Positions 8,308 to 17,279 of a stretch of DNA of 64,000 nt are shown here, piece after piece. This DNA is from Actinacidiphila yeochonensis CN732 (lineage in GTDB: Bacteria; Actinomycetota; Actinomycetes; Streptomycetales; Streptomycetaceae): NCBI RefSeq assembly GCF_000745345.1, contig NZ_JQNR01000003.1, positions 496,001 to 560,000 of the forward strand, given 5' to 3'. A model generated the notes under the pieces. The model saw only the letters and a program-made list of their open reading frames with translations. It made no database searches and was not told the DNA's origin. The position numbers and the translations under genes are program-made. Within the stretch, counting starts at the first letter, position 1. Each line of letters opens with the position of its first letter.

Positions 8308-8832
8308 TCAACTCGCCCCCAGCGGAACGGCGGTGAGCGCGGCGACCCGCCAGGTGCCGCCGGTCCGGGCCAGGTCGGCCTCGAACCGCTTGCGGTCGGT
8401 GCTCGCGGCGCCGCTCTTGGGGGTGAGCCGCACCTGGACGGTGGCGATCACCTTGGCCGTGCCGGCGCGGTTGTCGAGTTCGGTGACGGCCGCGTCGGTG
8501 ACGGTGCCGCGGCTGGCCGTGCCGGACGCCTTCAGGGTGGCGGCGTCGGCGGAGCGCGTGCGGGTCAGTTGGTCGCGCAGCGCGCCGGTGCTCACCGCCA
8601 GCCAGCCGTCCAGGTCGCGCGCGGAGTGGGCCGGGTCGGCCGTGGTCAGCCGGGTGACGCCGGAGCGGGCAGCGCTCAGCGCGGCGTCCCGGGCCTTGCC
8701 GTAGGAGAGCGCGGAGTCGCCCCGGACGCTCCCGTACGTCCAGCCGGACAGCGCGCACAGCACGGCCGCCGCGGCGAGGGCGGCCGCCCAGCCGAGGACG
8801 GCGGGCCGGGGCAGGTGGCGGTGGTCGGTCAT
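8308..8832 (-). CDS. Mce-associated membrane protein (Mam), first copy
   Basis: 174 residues. Unlike the other three copies it has no long disordered head: a membrane segment sits at about 11-33 (AVLGWAAALAAAAVLCALSG). The soluble part carries AARSGVTRLTTADPAHSARD and AAVTELDNRAGTAKVIATVQ, the Mam/NTF2-like pattern shared with the 299-aa copy. It overlaps the MceF stop by four bases, so it is translationally coupled to the transporter genes, which supports a role in that complex. Confidence 0.85.
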   Translation of the reverse strand: MTDHRHLPRPAVLGWAAALAAAAVLCALSGWTYGSVRGDSALSYGKARDAALSAARSGVTRLTTADPAHSARDLDGWLAVSTGALRDQLTRTRSADAATLKASGTASRGTVTDAAVTELDNRAGTAKVIATVQVRLTPKSGAASTDRKRFEADLARTGGTWRVAALTAVPLGAS

Positions 8833-10157
8833 GAGCCCTCCAGGCCGAGCAGGCCGGCCATCGTGGTGGGGCCGCCCGCCGGCACCCCGGGCAGGCCGAG
8901 CGCCCCGGGCAGCGCCACGGCGGCCCCGGAACCGGAGGCCCCGGAACCCGAACCGGCCGCGGACCCGGAAGTCCCGGAACCGGAACCGGAGCCGGCCGCG
9001 GCGCCGGAGAGCACCGAGCCGGGCTGGACCGCCGCGGGCACGCCGCCGCCGTAGGGGGCGTTGGCGGAGCCGCGGACGTCGGTGCCGGAGGAGGCGGGCT
9101 CGGTGCAGCGGGCGGCGGTGTTGAAGACGGTGGCGGGCGCGCTGGTGTCCAGGCCGTTGCGGTAGGTGGTGCCGCCGTACCCGGTGGTGCAGGGCAGCGG
9201 CTGGAAGAAGGTGGTGGCCATGCCGAGGTGCAGCGCGCCGTCGTGGACGGTGGTGGCGCCGGCGGCGGCCGCGGCGGGCAGCCGGACCAGCAGCTCCTGG
9301 ATGCCGGCCTGCCGGGTGACGGCCACGTCGGAGGTGGTGAGGAGGTTGGCGAGGACGATGCTCAGCTGCGGTCCCACGTCCCGCAGCAGGCCGCTGACCT
9401 GACCCGTCGCGTCCGGCGCGGCGGCGATCAGGCGGCGCAGGTCGGTGTCGGAGTCGTCGAGCTGGGCGGCGAGCCGCCTGGCGCCGCTGGCGAAGGAGGC
9501 GATGGCGCCGCTCTCGCCGGCCTGGGTGGCCAGCACGGTCTGCGCGTCGTCCACCAGCTTGGTGTCGGTGGGCAGGTTGGCGTCGGCGCTGGAGATGAAC
9601 TCGCCGCTGGAGTCCAGGAGTTGCTGGAGGTTGTCACCCTGCCCGGCGAACGCCTGGCCGAGTTCGTCCACGTCGGTGCGGAGCGCCGCCAACGGCACGG
9701 ACGCGGCAAGGTCGTTGACGCTGGAGAGCACGTCGGTGACGGGCGCGGGCACCTTCGCGTCGGCCTTGGCGATGGTGGAACCGCCGTGCAGGTAGGGGCC
9801 GTCGGAGGTGCGTGGCCGCAGGTCCACGTACTGCTCGCCGACGGCGGAGAGGCTGGCGACGACGGCGTCGAGGTCGGCGGGGATGTGCGGCGCCGAGTCG
9901 TCGATCCGCAGTTGGGCCGCGACCCCGTCGCCGGTGAGCCGGATGGTGCCGACCCGGCCGACGGACACCCCCCGGTAGGTGACGTCGGCGTGCTCGTACA
10001 GGCCGCCGGCCTCGGGGAGTTGGACGGTCACGGTGTAGTAGCCGCCCAGGCCCACGTAGCGGCCGAGGTCGGCGTAGCGGACGCCGATCCAGACGATGAC
10101 GGTGACGGCCACGACGAGGAAGGCGAGGTTCTTCAGCAGGACGGTCCGGGTCGGCAT
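8829..10157 (-). CDS. MceF, Mce-family lipid transport protein
   Basis: 442 residues, sixth Mce protein of the operon. A membrane anchor is at about 8-26 (LKNLAFLVVAVTVIVWIGV). The MCE domain at about 38-116 has VTVQLPEAGGLYEHADVTYR and GVSVGRVGTIRLTGDGVAA. A long helical region follows, typical of the hydrophobic tunnel formed by Mce hexamers. The C-terminal 70 residues are Gly/Ser/Ala-rich. Stop and start share one base with MceE (TGATG). Mce proteins form the cell-wall-spanning conduit of lipid or sterol importers; the cargo is not visible from sequence. Confidence 0.9.
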   Translation of the reverse strand: MPTRTVLLKNLAFLVVAVTVIVWIGVRYADLGRYVGLGGYYTVTVQLPEAGGLYEHADVTYRGVSVGRVGTIRLTGDGVAAQLRIDDSAPHIPADLDAVVASLSAVGEQYVDLRPRTSDGPYLHGGSTIAKADAKVPAPVTDVLSSVNDLAASVPLAALRTDVDELGQAFAGQGDNLQQLLDSSGEFISSADANLPTDTKLVDDAQTVLATQAGESGAIASFASGARRLAAQLDDSDTDLRRLIAAAPDATGQVSGLLRDVGPQLSIVLANLLTTSDVAVTRQAGIQELLVRLPAAAAAGATTVHDGALHLGMATTFFQPLPCTTGYGGTTYRNGLDTSAPATVFNTAARCTEPASSGTDVRGSANAPYGGGVPAAVQPGSVLSGAAAGSGSGSGTSGSAAGSGSGASGSGAAVALPGALGLPGVPAGGPTTMAGLLGLEGS

Positions 10158-11569
10158 CAGCGGCCTCCGGCAGTGGTCGAGGCAGCGTCCGGACCCGTGG
10201 CCGACCCGGCGGCGGAGCCGGACGCGGACCCGGTGGCCGGACCCGTGGCCGTCGGCGCGCTGACGGTCGGCAGCGGCAGTGGCAGCGCGGCGGTAGGACC
10301 GGCGGAGGGGCTGGCCGTCGGCGCACCGGTCTTCCCCGCCGTCGACCCCGTCGTCGCCGTCGTCCCCTTCTTCGCCGCCGTGCCCGCGGTGCCCGTCGCG
10401 CCCGCCGCCTTGCGCCCCTCGGTCTCCAGCGCGTCGGCGGTCTTGCGGGCCTCGGCGGCGGTGAAGGGCTGGACGGGCGGGTAGGAGTTCTCCGCCGCGG
10501 GCAGTTCGGGGATGACCTGGGTGCCGGGCTGGGCCGTCAGGTCCAGGTAGACGTTGAGGTAGTCGCCCTTCACGCCGTTCACCACCTGGTCGGTGAACGG
10601 GTAGGTGAGCAGCACCTGGAGGGAGTCGGGCAGGTCGGCGCCGGCGTCGGCGAGGCGCTGGAGGGTGGGCGCGAGGGCCTTGAGGTCGGCAACCATGTCG
10701 TCCTTGCTGCGGTTGACGGTGTCGACGGCCACCCCGGAGAGGGTGTCGAGCGACTGGAGCATGGTGACCAGGGCGCCGCGCTGCTGCTCCAGCACCTTCA
10801 GGCCGGGGCTGAGGCCGGTCAGGACGGTGTCGATCTTCTGGTCGCGGGCGGCGAGGGTGGCGGAGAGCTGGTTGACGCCGTCGAGCGCCCGGGTGATGTC
10901 CTGGCGGTGGCCGTCGAGCTGGGTGACCAGGGTGTCGACCTTGCCGAGGGTGTCCCGTACCGCCGGCTCGTTGCCCGAGAGCGCCTTGTTCAGCTCGGTG
11001 GTGATGGTGTGCAGCTGCTGGACGCCGCCGCCGTTGAGCAGCAGCGACAGCGCGCCGAGCACCTCCTCGACCTCGGGGTTGCGGTTGGTGCGGGAGATCG
11101 GGATGGTGGCGCCGTCGGCGAGCCGTCCGGCGGACGCCTGGGTGCCGGAGGGGTCGGCGAGTTCGATGTACTTCTCGCCGAGCAGGCTGGACTGCTCCAG
11201 GTGGGCGGTGGCGTCGGGGGCCAGGCGGACGCCGCCGTTGACCTTCATGGTGACCATGGCGGTCCAGCCGTCCGGGGCGAGCGCGATCTTCGTGACCCGG
11301 CCGACGGCGACCTCGTTGACGCGGACCGACGCCTGCGGGACGAGGTCGAGCACGTCGGCGAAGCGCGCCCTGACGGTGTAGGGGTGGCTGCCGAGGTCGG
11401 CACCGCCGGGCAGCGGCATGTCCTGCACGTTGGTCCAGGAGCAGCCGGTCAGGGCGAGGGCCCCGGCGGTGAGCAGGCCGGCCGCGGCGAGCCGGCGGGG
11501 GTGGGAGCGGCCGGGCGGGCGGGCGGCGGTGCGGGTGGCGGTGCGGGCCGGGTGCTGGCGGGGCGTCAT
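10157..11569 (-). CDS. MceE, Mce-family lipoprotein
   Basis: 470 residues. The signal peptide ends in a lipobox, LALTGC at about residues 38-43, so this is the lipid-anchored member of the Mce set, as MceE (LprK) is in mycobacteria. The MCE domain has VRARFADVLDLVPQASVRVN and EVAVGRVTKIALAPDGWTA, followed by LEQSSLLGEKYIELADPSG. Helical repeats then lead to an Ala/Thr/Pro-rich tail of about 100 residues that looks disordered. It overlaps MceD by four bases. Confidence 0.92.
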   Translation of the reverse strand: MTPRQHPARTATRTAARPPGRSHPRRLAAAGLLTAGALALTGCSWTNVQDMPLPGGADLGSHPYTVRARFADVLDLVPQASVRVNEVAVGRVTKIALAPDGWTAMVTMKVNGGVRLAPDATAHLEQSSLLGEKYIELADPSGTQASAGRLADGATIPISRTNRNPEVEEVLGALSLLLNGGGVQQLHTITTELNKALSGNEPAVRDTLGKVDTLVTQLDGHRQDITRALDGVNQLSATLAARDQKIDTVLTGLSPGLKVLEQQRGALVTMLQSLDTLSGVAVDTVNRSKDDMVADLKALAPTLQRLADAGADLPDSLQVLLTYPFTDQVVNGVKGDYLNVYLDLTAQPGTQVIPELPAAENSYPPVQPFTAAEARKTADALETEGRKAAGATGTAGTAAKKGTTATTGSTAGKTGAPTASPSAGPTAALPLPLPTVSAPTATGPATGSASGSAAGSATGPDAASTTAGGR

Positions 11570-12903
11570 CGGGTGGCCCCCTTCGCGGTGGTCGGGCCGT
11601 AGACGGTGCCGACGGCCGGCAGCGGCAGCGGCAGCGCGCCCGCCCCCTGGGCGCGCGGTGCCATCCCGGCCGGGGCCGCGGCGGGGGCCGTGCCCGAGGC
11701 GGTTCCGGCGGCCGTGCCCGCGGCCGAGGAGGAAGCGGCGGCGCTGCCCATGCTCAGCTCGTTGAGGTCGGCGCGGCCGTCGAGGGTTCCGGTGGCCGGG
11801 TCGTAGGCGTTCATCAGGTTGTCGGCGGCGAGCGGGGCGTCGTCAAGGAGTTCGGCGAGCGAGGCACGCTGGTCGACGAGGGTCTGGGTGATCGGGGTGA
11901 GCTTGTCGACGCCGGTCCTGAGCTTGGCCCGGTTGTCCTGGATGAAGGTCTTCACCTGGTCCAGGGAGGTGGACAGCTGCCGGAGCGCGCCGCCGAGGTC
12001 CTGGCTGTCGTCGGCCAGGAAGCTGCTGACGTCGCCGAGTTCGTCGGTGGCGGACTTCACCTGGCTGTCGCTGTTCTTGAGCATGGTGGTGAAGGACTGC
12101 AGCGAGCCGAGGGTGGCGAAGAGGTCGTCGCGGCTGCCGTCGAGGGTCTTGGCGGCCTGCCCGAACTGGTCGATGGCCGCGCCGATGTCCTTGCCGTTGC
12201 CCTTGAGGTTGGCCGAGCCGGTGGTGAGCAGGTCCGACAGGGCGCCGTCCGCGTTGGAGCCGGTGGGGCCGAGGGCCTTGCTGAGCTGGGTGATGGACGA
12301 GTAGAGCTGGTCGATCTCCACCGGGGTGGCGGTGCGGGAGACGGGGATGACGCCGTGGTCCTTCATCCGGGGCCCGCCGGTGTAGGCGGGCGTGAGCTGG
12401 ACGTACCGCTCGGCCACCACGCTGGGGGCGACCACCACGGCGTCGGCGCCCGCGGGCACCTTCACCCCGTGGTCGAGCCGCAGCCGCGCCCGCACCCGGG
12501 TGCCGTCGGGGTGGACGGACTCCACGGTGCCCACCTTGACGCCGAGCACCCGCAGGTCGGAGCCGGCGTAGACGCCGACGGTGCGGTCGAAGTACGCGGT
12601 GACGTGGATGCCGGAGGGCCCGCCGAGGACGGCGAACCCGGCGGCGACGGCGCCCGCGGCGACCACGGCGACGACCACCGCGAGCACGAGCACCCGCCCG
12701 GGCGCCCGCAGCCGTCCGGCACGCCGCGTGGCCGGTGCCCGGCCCGAGGCGGCCTCCACAGCGGTCTGGTCCAAGGCGGCCTGCTCCAGGGCGGCCTCGT
12801 CCGCGCCGCGCCCCGGTTCCTGGGGCAGAGCGCGCCGTCCGGGCCGGAGCGGCGGCAGGGTGAGCCGCCGGCGGCGCCGGCCGGGCCGGGGGAAGGGGGT
12901 CAT
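11566..12903 (-). CDS. MceD, Mce-family lipid transport protein
   Basis: 445 residues. An Arg/Pro/Ala-rich cytoplasmic head of about 70 residues is followed by a membrane segment near 72-95 (VLVLAVVVAVVAAGAVAAGF). The MCE domain reads HVTAYFDRTVGVYAGSDLRV and LGVKVGTVESVHPDG. Heptad-rich helices follow, then a low-complexity Ala/Gly/Ser tail. ATG 12903 overlaps the MceC stop by four bases. Confidence 0.9.
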   Translation of the reverse strand: MTPFPRPGRRRRRLTLPPLRPGRRALPQEPGRGADEAALEQAALDQTAVEAASGRAPATRRAGRLRAPGRVLVLAVVVAVVAAGAVAAGFAVLGGPSGIHVTAYFDRTVGVYAGSDLRVLGVKVGTVESVHPDGTRVRARLRLDHGVKVPAGADAVVVAPSVVAERYVQLTPAYTGGPRMKDHGVIPVSRTATPVEIDQLYSSITQLSKALGPTGSNADGALSDLLTTGSANLKGNGKDIGAAIDQFGQAAKTLDGSRDDLFATLGSLQSFTTMLKNSDSQVKSATDELGDVSSFLADDSQDLGGALRQLSTSLDQVKTFIQDNRAKLRTGVDKLTPITQTLVDQRASLAELLDDAPLAADNLMNAYDPATGTLDGRADLNELSMGSAAASSSAAGTAAGTASGTAPAAAPAGMAPRAQGAGALPLPLPAVGTVYGPTTAKGATR

Positions 12904-14027
12904 GACGCTCCTCCCGTCGCCACGTCGGGCGGCATGCAGCCGGTGGTCGGCTGGGTGCCGGCCGGCAGGTAGCTCTTGGGCACGACGCCGCACAGGTAGC
13001 TGTCGAACCAGCGGCCGTTGCCGAGGGTGTTGCCCACCAGCCGGTAGTAGGGGCCTGCGGTGGCGAGGATCCTGTCCAGTCCGGCCTGGTTGGCGTCGAG
13101 CACGGTGGTGACCTTGTCCAGCGCGTCGAGGGTGGGGCCGAGCTGCTTGCTGTCGTCGGCGACCAGGCCGTTGAGCTGAGCGCCGAGGCTCTCGGTGCCG
13201 GTCAGCAGGGCGTGGATGGCGTCGCGCCGCGCCTGTACCTCGCCGAGCAGCTGGTCGCCGTCGGAGATCAGCTGCTGGAAGCGGCCGTCCTGGTCGGAGA
13301 GGGTCGCGGTGAGCTTGCGGCTGCCGCTGAGCAGGTCGGCGAGCTGCGCGTCGCGGCTGGAGATGGTGCGGGACAGGGAGGCGAGACCGGTGGCGGCACC
13401 GCGCACCGAGGCGGGGGTGTCCTTGAAGGTGTCGGAGATCGCCTCGAAGCTCTGCGCGAGCTGCTGGGTGTCGATCGCGCCGAGGGTCTGTCCGAGCCCG
13501 TCCAGCGCCTGCGTGACGTCGTACGGGGAGGTGGTGCGGGTCCTGGGGATGGGGCTGGCCGGGTCCTGCTCGCGGTTGCCGAGCGGGTCCACGGCCAGGT
13601 ACTTCTGCCCGAGCAGGGTGCGGATGCCGATGGCGGCGGTGCTGGCGTTCCCGATCCAGGTGTGCCGGACGGTGAAGGTCACCTTGACCTGCGCGCCGTC
13701 CAGTGCGACGCCGGTGACCTGGCCGACCTTGACGCCGGCCACCCGCACCTCGTTGCCGGACCTGAGCCCGGCGGCCTCGCTGAAGTCGGCGGTGTAGCTG
13801 GTGCCGCCGCCGGTGAAGGGGAGCGCGGAGGCGTTGTAGGCGGCGAGCACGGCGGCGGCCAGGACCAGCAGCCCGACGACGCCGACGGCCACGGGGTTGC
13901 GGTCGCGCAGCGGCCGGAACAGCGGCCGGCCGCGGTCGGCCGGGCGGCGGCGCGGGAACGGGCGGCGCGGGAACGGGCCGTCGGCGCCTGCGGCGGCGCG
14001 GCGCCGGAACGGGCGGGGCAGGCTCAT
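12900..14027 (-). CDS. MceC, Mce-family lipid transport protein
   Basis: 375 residues. An Arg-rich head (RRRAAAGADGPFPRRPFPRR) precedes a membrane segment at about 48-66. The MCE domain has SYTADFSEAAGLRSGNEVRV and AGVKVGQVTGVALDGAQV, then LLGQKYLAVDP. Two C-terminal cysteines (YLCGVVPKSYLP and TTGCMPPD) match similar positions in MceB and MceA. Four-base ATGA overlap with MceB. Confidence 0.9.
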   Translation of the reverse strand: MSLPRPFRRRAAAGADGPFPRRPFPRRRPADRGRPLFRPLRDRNPVAVGVVGLLVLAAAVLAAYNASALPFTGGGTSYTADFSEAAGLRSGNEVRVAGVKVGQVTGVALDGAQVKVTFTVRHTWIGNASTAAIGIRTLLGQKYLAVDPLGNREQDPASPIPRTRTTSPYDVTQALDGLGQTLGAIDTQQLAQSFEAISDTFKDTPASVRGAATGLASLSRTISSRDAQLADLLSGSRKLTATLSDQDGRFQQLISDGDQLLGEVQARRDAIHALLTGTESLGAQLNGLVADDSKQLGPTLDALDKVTTVLDANQAGLDRILATAGPYYRLVGNTLGNGRWFDSYLCGVVPKSYLPAGTQPTTGCMPPDVATGGAS

Positions 14028-15118
14028 GACGTGCACCTCGCCGCGGTGATGGCGATACCGGTGGGCGGCGTGCTGCCGTCGGAGGTGGTGACGCCCTTCA
14101 CGGTGGCCTGGCACAGGTAGAGGTTGAGCCAGGAGCCGTAGGAGGCGAGGCGGCCGATGTCCCGCATCTTCGCCGGGGTGTCGGCGAGGAACGCCTGGAG
14201 CTGCGGGGTGCCGGCGGCGAGGTTGTCGGAGAGCCGGCCGAGCTGGTCGATGGACTGCTTCAGCGGGGCTCGGCCGTCCTGGAGCAGCCCGGCGGTGCTG
14301 GTGGTGAGCTGGGAGATCGCGGTGATGGACTGCCCGATCGGCTCGCGGTCGGCGGAGAAGCCGGTGACGACCTGCTGGAGCGAGGTGATGAGGTCGTTGA
14401 GTCCGGTCTCCCGGGCGTTGACGGTGCCGAGCACCGAGTTGAGGTTGTCGATCACCTGGCCGATCACCTGGTCCTTGGCGGCGAGGGTGGTGGTGAGGGA
14501 GGAGATGCCGCTCATCAGGCCGTCCACGGTGCCGCCCTCGCCCTGGAGGACCTGGATGATCTCCCCGGACAGCTGGTTGACGTCCTTGGGCGACAGGCCC
14601 TCGAAGAGCGGCTGGAAGCCGTTGAAGAGCTCGGTGAGGTCCAGCGCCGGGGTGGTGCGGGTCAGCGGGATGGTGGCGCCGGGGCGGAGGGTGGCGCCGA
14701 CCGGGCCGGTGCCCTGCTCCAGGTCGATGTAGCGCTGGCCGACCATGTTCAGGTACTTGATGGTGGCGGTGGCCGAGCCGGGCAGGGTGCGGCTCTTCCG
14801 CACCGAGAAGCGCACTGCCGCGACCCGGTGCCGCACCACGTGGATGGAGTCGACCCGGCCGACCTTGACGCCGGCGATGCGCACGCTGTCGCCGGAGTTC
14901 AGGCCCGTGGTGTCGGTGAACTCGGCGGTGTAGTGGTAGGTGTCGCCGACGCCCGCGCCGGCGATGCTCACCGCGAGGACGGTGGTGGCGAACGCCGTGA
15001 CCAGGACGAAGATCAGCGACTTGACGACGGGTCCGGTCAGGCTCCGGCGGCCGGGGGCGCGTCCGGCGCCGGGCCGCCGCAGCCGGCCGGTCGTCTCGGG
15101 GGGGCTGGTGGCGCTCAC
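14024..15118 (-). CDS. MceB, Mce-family lipid transport protein
   Basis: 364 residues from GTG 15118, which overlaps the MceA stop (GTGA). The anchor at about 28-50 (VKSLIFVLVTAFATTVLAVS) is followed by the MCE domain: YHYTAEFTDTTGLNSGDSVR, then IAGVKVGRVDSIHVV and YLNMVGQRYIDLEQG. The C-terminal region ends NLYLCQATVKGV and AARCTS, with two cysteines that may pair. Confidence 0.9.
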   Translation of the reverse strand: MSATSPPETTGRLRRPGAGRAPGRRSLTGPVVKSLIFVLVTAFATTVLAVSIAGAGVGDTYHYTAEFTDTTGLNSGDSVRIAGVKVGRVDSIHVVRHRVAAVRFSVRKSRTLPGSATATIKYLNMVGQRYIDLEQGTGPVGATLRPGATIPLTRTTPALDLTELFNGFQPLFEGLSPKDVNQLSGEIIQVLQGEGGTVDGLMSGISSLTTTLAAKDQVIGQVIDNLNSVLGTVNARETGLNDLITSLQQVVTGFSADREPIGQSITAISQLTTSTAGLLQDGRAPLKQSIDQLGRLSDNLAAGTPQLQAFLADTPAKMRDIGRLASYGSWLNLYLCQATVKGVTTSDGSTPPTGIAITAARCTS

Positions 15119-16389
15119 TTCACCGTCACCTCCGCCCCGCGGAAGACCGGGCCGGTCAGCACGCTGCTCCAGTCGGGCAGCGCGGCCGCTGAGGTGCCGG
15201 CACCGGGGGCCAGCAGTTCGTCGAGCAGTTCGTTCTCCTGCGGGGAGTTGGCCAGCGGGGTGGTGCCGTGGCCGGTGTAGGGGACGGAGTAGCAGCGGGG
15301 GCCGCCGTCCGCGTCGTAGGCGGGGGTGTCCTTGCCGGGCTGGTAGGAGCCGCGGGAGGGCACGGTGGTGACGTCGACGTGCAGGCCGGGCTCGTCGGTG
15401 CCCTTGCCGAGCGCCTTGTCCAGCTCCGGCACCTGGTCGGCGAGGGTGCGCAGGGTGCAGGGGAAGGACGGCGCGTAGCGGGCGAGGGTCTGGAGGGTGC
15501 CGCGGCTGTCGGCGCTCAGCCGGATGATGGTGTCCTTGTTCTGCCGGAGGTAGGTGGTGACGTCCTGCGCGGTGGTGGTGGCCGAGCCGTAGACGGTGGC
15601 GAGCTGCGCCTGCTTCTCGGCGATGGTGCCGGAGGTGGTGGTGAAGTCGGTGAGCGCCTGGACGATGTCGGGGGCGGCCGCCGCGTAGCTGCGGGAGACG
15701 GTGACGAGCTGGCTGATGTCGTCGGTGAGGGCGGGCAGTTGGGGGTTGAGCCTGGTCAGGTACCGGTCGAGCTGGACGAGGGTGGTGCCCAGTTCGGCGC
15801 CGCGTCCGCTGAGCGCGCCGGCCACGGCGTCGAGGGTGGCGGCGAGCTTCTGCGGCTGGACCGCCGTCAGCAGCGGCATCACGTTGTCGAGCACCTGCTC
15901 CAGCTCGACGGCGTCGGCGGAGCGGTCCTGCGGGATGGTGGCGTGGGCGGCGAGCGAGGGCCCGCCGGCGGGGGTGCCGGCCGGCGGGACGAGCGCCACG
16001 AACCGCTCCCCGAAGAGGGTGGTGGGCAGCATCTGCGCGGTGACTCCGGCCGGGATGGCGCGCAGCTTTCCGGGGTCGATGGCCAGGGTGAGGCGGGCGC
16101 CGGAGCCGTTGGCGCGGACCCGGGTGACCCGGCCGACGACGACGCCGCGCAGCTTGACGTCGGCGCCCAGGTGCATCTCGTTGCCGACGGTGCCGGTGTC
16201 CACGGTGACGGTGTCGGAGTGGCTGAAGTCCTTGTCGTAGACGGCGATCGCCAGCCACGCCAGCAGCGCGGGCACCAGCAGGAAGACGATCCCGGCGGTG
16301 CGGCGGCGGGCGGTGGCGGCCCGGTGCGCGCGTGGCCCGGGCGGGGCGGGCGGCGGCGGTACGGCGGCCCGGGTGTCGGTGGCGGTCAT
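15115..16389 (-). CDS. MceA, Mce-family lipid transport protein
   Basis: 424 residues, first Mce protein of the operon. A Pro/Ala/Arg head, then an anchor at about 31-50 (GIVFLLVPALLAWLAIAVY). The MCE domain (TVTVDTGTVGNEMHLGADVK, LRGVVVGRVTRVRANGSGA, LFGERFVALVPP) is followed by helices and a C-terminal region with cysteines at FPCTLRTLAD and PRCYSVPY. ATG 16389 overlaps the YrbEB stop by four bases. Confidence 0.9.
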   Translation of the reverse strand: MTATDTRAAVPPPPAPPGPRAHRAATARRRTAGIVFLLVPALLAWLAIAVYDKDFSHSDTVTVDTGTVGNEMHLGADVKLRGVVVGRVTRVRANGSGARLTLAIDPGKLRAIPAGVTAQMLPTTLFGERFVALVPPAGTPAGGPSLAAHATIPQDRSADAVELEQVLDNVMPLLTAVQPQKLAATLDAVAGALSGRGAELGTTLVQLDRYLTRLNPQLPALTDDISQLVTVSRSYAAAAPDIVQALTDFTTTSGTIAEKQAQLATVYGSATTTAQDVTTYLRQNKDTIIRLSADSRGTLQTLARYAPSFPCTLRTLADQVPELDKALGKGTDEPGLHVDVTTVPSRGSYQPGKDTPAYDADGGPRCYSVPYTGHGTTPLANSPQENELLDELLAPGAGTSAAALPDWSSVLTGPVFRGAEVTVK

Positions 16390-17276
16390 CCGGCCACCCG
16401 CACGGTCGTGGTCGCGCCCCAGATGGCCAGCGACAGGAAGAAGTCGGTGATGGAGATGATGACGATGGCGTTGCGCACCGAGCGGCCCACCGCGATGCCC
16501 ACCCCGGCCGGCCCGCCCTTGGCGGTGTAGCCGTAGTAGCAGTGGGCGAGGATCACCACGACGCTGAAGACCAGCACCTTCAGGGCGGACAGCAGCACGT
16601 CCTGCGGGGCCAGGAACAGGTTGAAGTAGTGGTCGTAGGTGCCGGCGGACTGGCCGTTGACCCAGATCGTCACCAGCCGGGAGGCGGCGTAGCTGCTGAG
16701 CAGGCCGACGCCGTACAGCGGGACGATCGCCACGACGCCGGCGATGATGCGGGTGGTGACCAGGTACGGCATGGAGCGGATGCCCATGCCCTCCAGTGCG
16801 TCGACCTCCTCGTTGATCCGCATCGCGCCGAGTTGCGCGGTGAAGCCGGCGCCGACGGTGGCCGACAGGGCGAGGCCGGCGACCAGGGGGGCGATCTCGC
16901 GGGTGTTGAAGTAGGCCGAGATGAAGCCGGTGAACGCGGTGGTGCCGAGTTCGTTCATGGCGGAGTAGCCCTGGAGGCCGACGACGGTGCCGGTGGCCAG
17001 CGTCATCCCGATCATCACGCCGACGGTGCCGCCGATGACGCCCAGCCCGCCGCTGCCGAAGGCGACCTCGGAGAGCAGCCGCTGCACCTCGCGCAGGTAG
17101 CGGCGCAGCGTGCGGGGTATCCACAGCACGGCCGTGATGTGGAACAGCAGGTGGTCGCCGGTCGCGTCGAGCCAGCGCAGCCAGCGGACGGGCGGGCGGG
17201 CCGCGACCGGTTCGGGCGGCGGGGCGGGCGGCTCGGGCCTGGGGGCGTCCTTGCCGTGACTGTCCAGCAGCGCCAT
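16386..17276 (-). CDS. YrbE-B (MlaE-family) permease of Mce importer
   Basis: 296 residues. After a Pro-rich head of about 30, the MlaE/YrbE permease fold has about five to six membrane segments. Family blocks are visible: IGGTVGVMIGMTLATGTVVG, AFTGFISAYFNTREIAPLVA, GAGFTAQLGAMRINEEVDAL-E, and the C-terminal YYGYTAKGGPAGVGIAVGRS. Together with YrbE-A it forms the membrane part of the ABC-type Mce importer powered by the ATPase at 18125. Three bases separate it from YrbE-A. Confidence 0.93.
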   Translation of the reverse strand: MALLDSHGKDAPRPEPPAPPPEPVAARPPVRWLRWLDATGDHLLFHITAVLWIPRTLRRYLREVQRLLSEVAFGSGGLGVIGGTVGVMIGMTLATGTVVGLQGYSAMNELGTTAFTGFISAYFNTREIAPLVAGLALSATVGAGFTAQLGAMRINEEVDALEGMGIRSMPYLVTTRIIAGVVAIVPLYGVGLLSSYAASRLVTIWVNGQSAGTYDHYFNLFLAPQDVLLSALKVLVFSVVVILAHCYYGYTAKGGPAGVGIAVGRSVRNAIVIISITDFFLSLAIWGATTTVRVAG

Positions 17277-17279
17277 CGC

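Noticed and set aside
5369-16530. Long Gly/Val/Arg-rich plus-strand frames opposite the mce operon
   Set aside because: Complementary-strand shadows typical of GC-rich coding DNA; the minus-strand frames carry all domain motifs.
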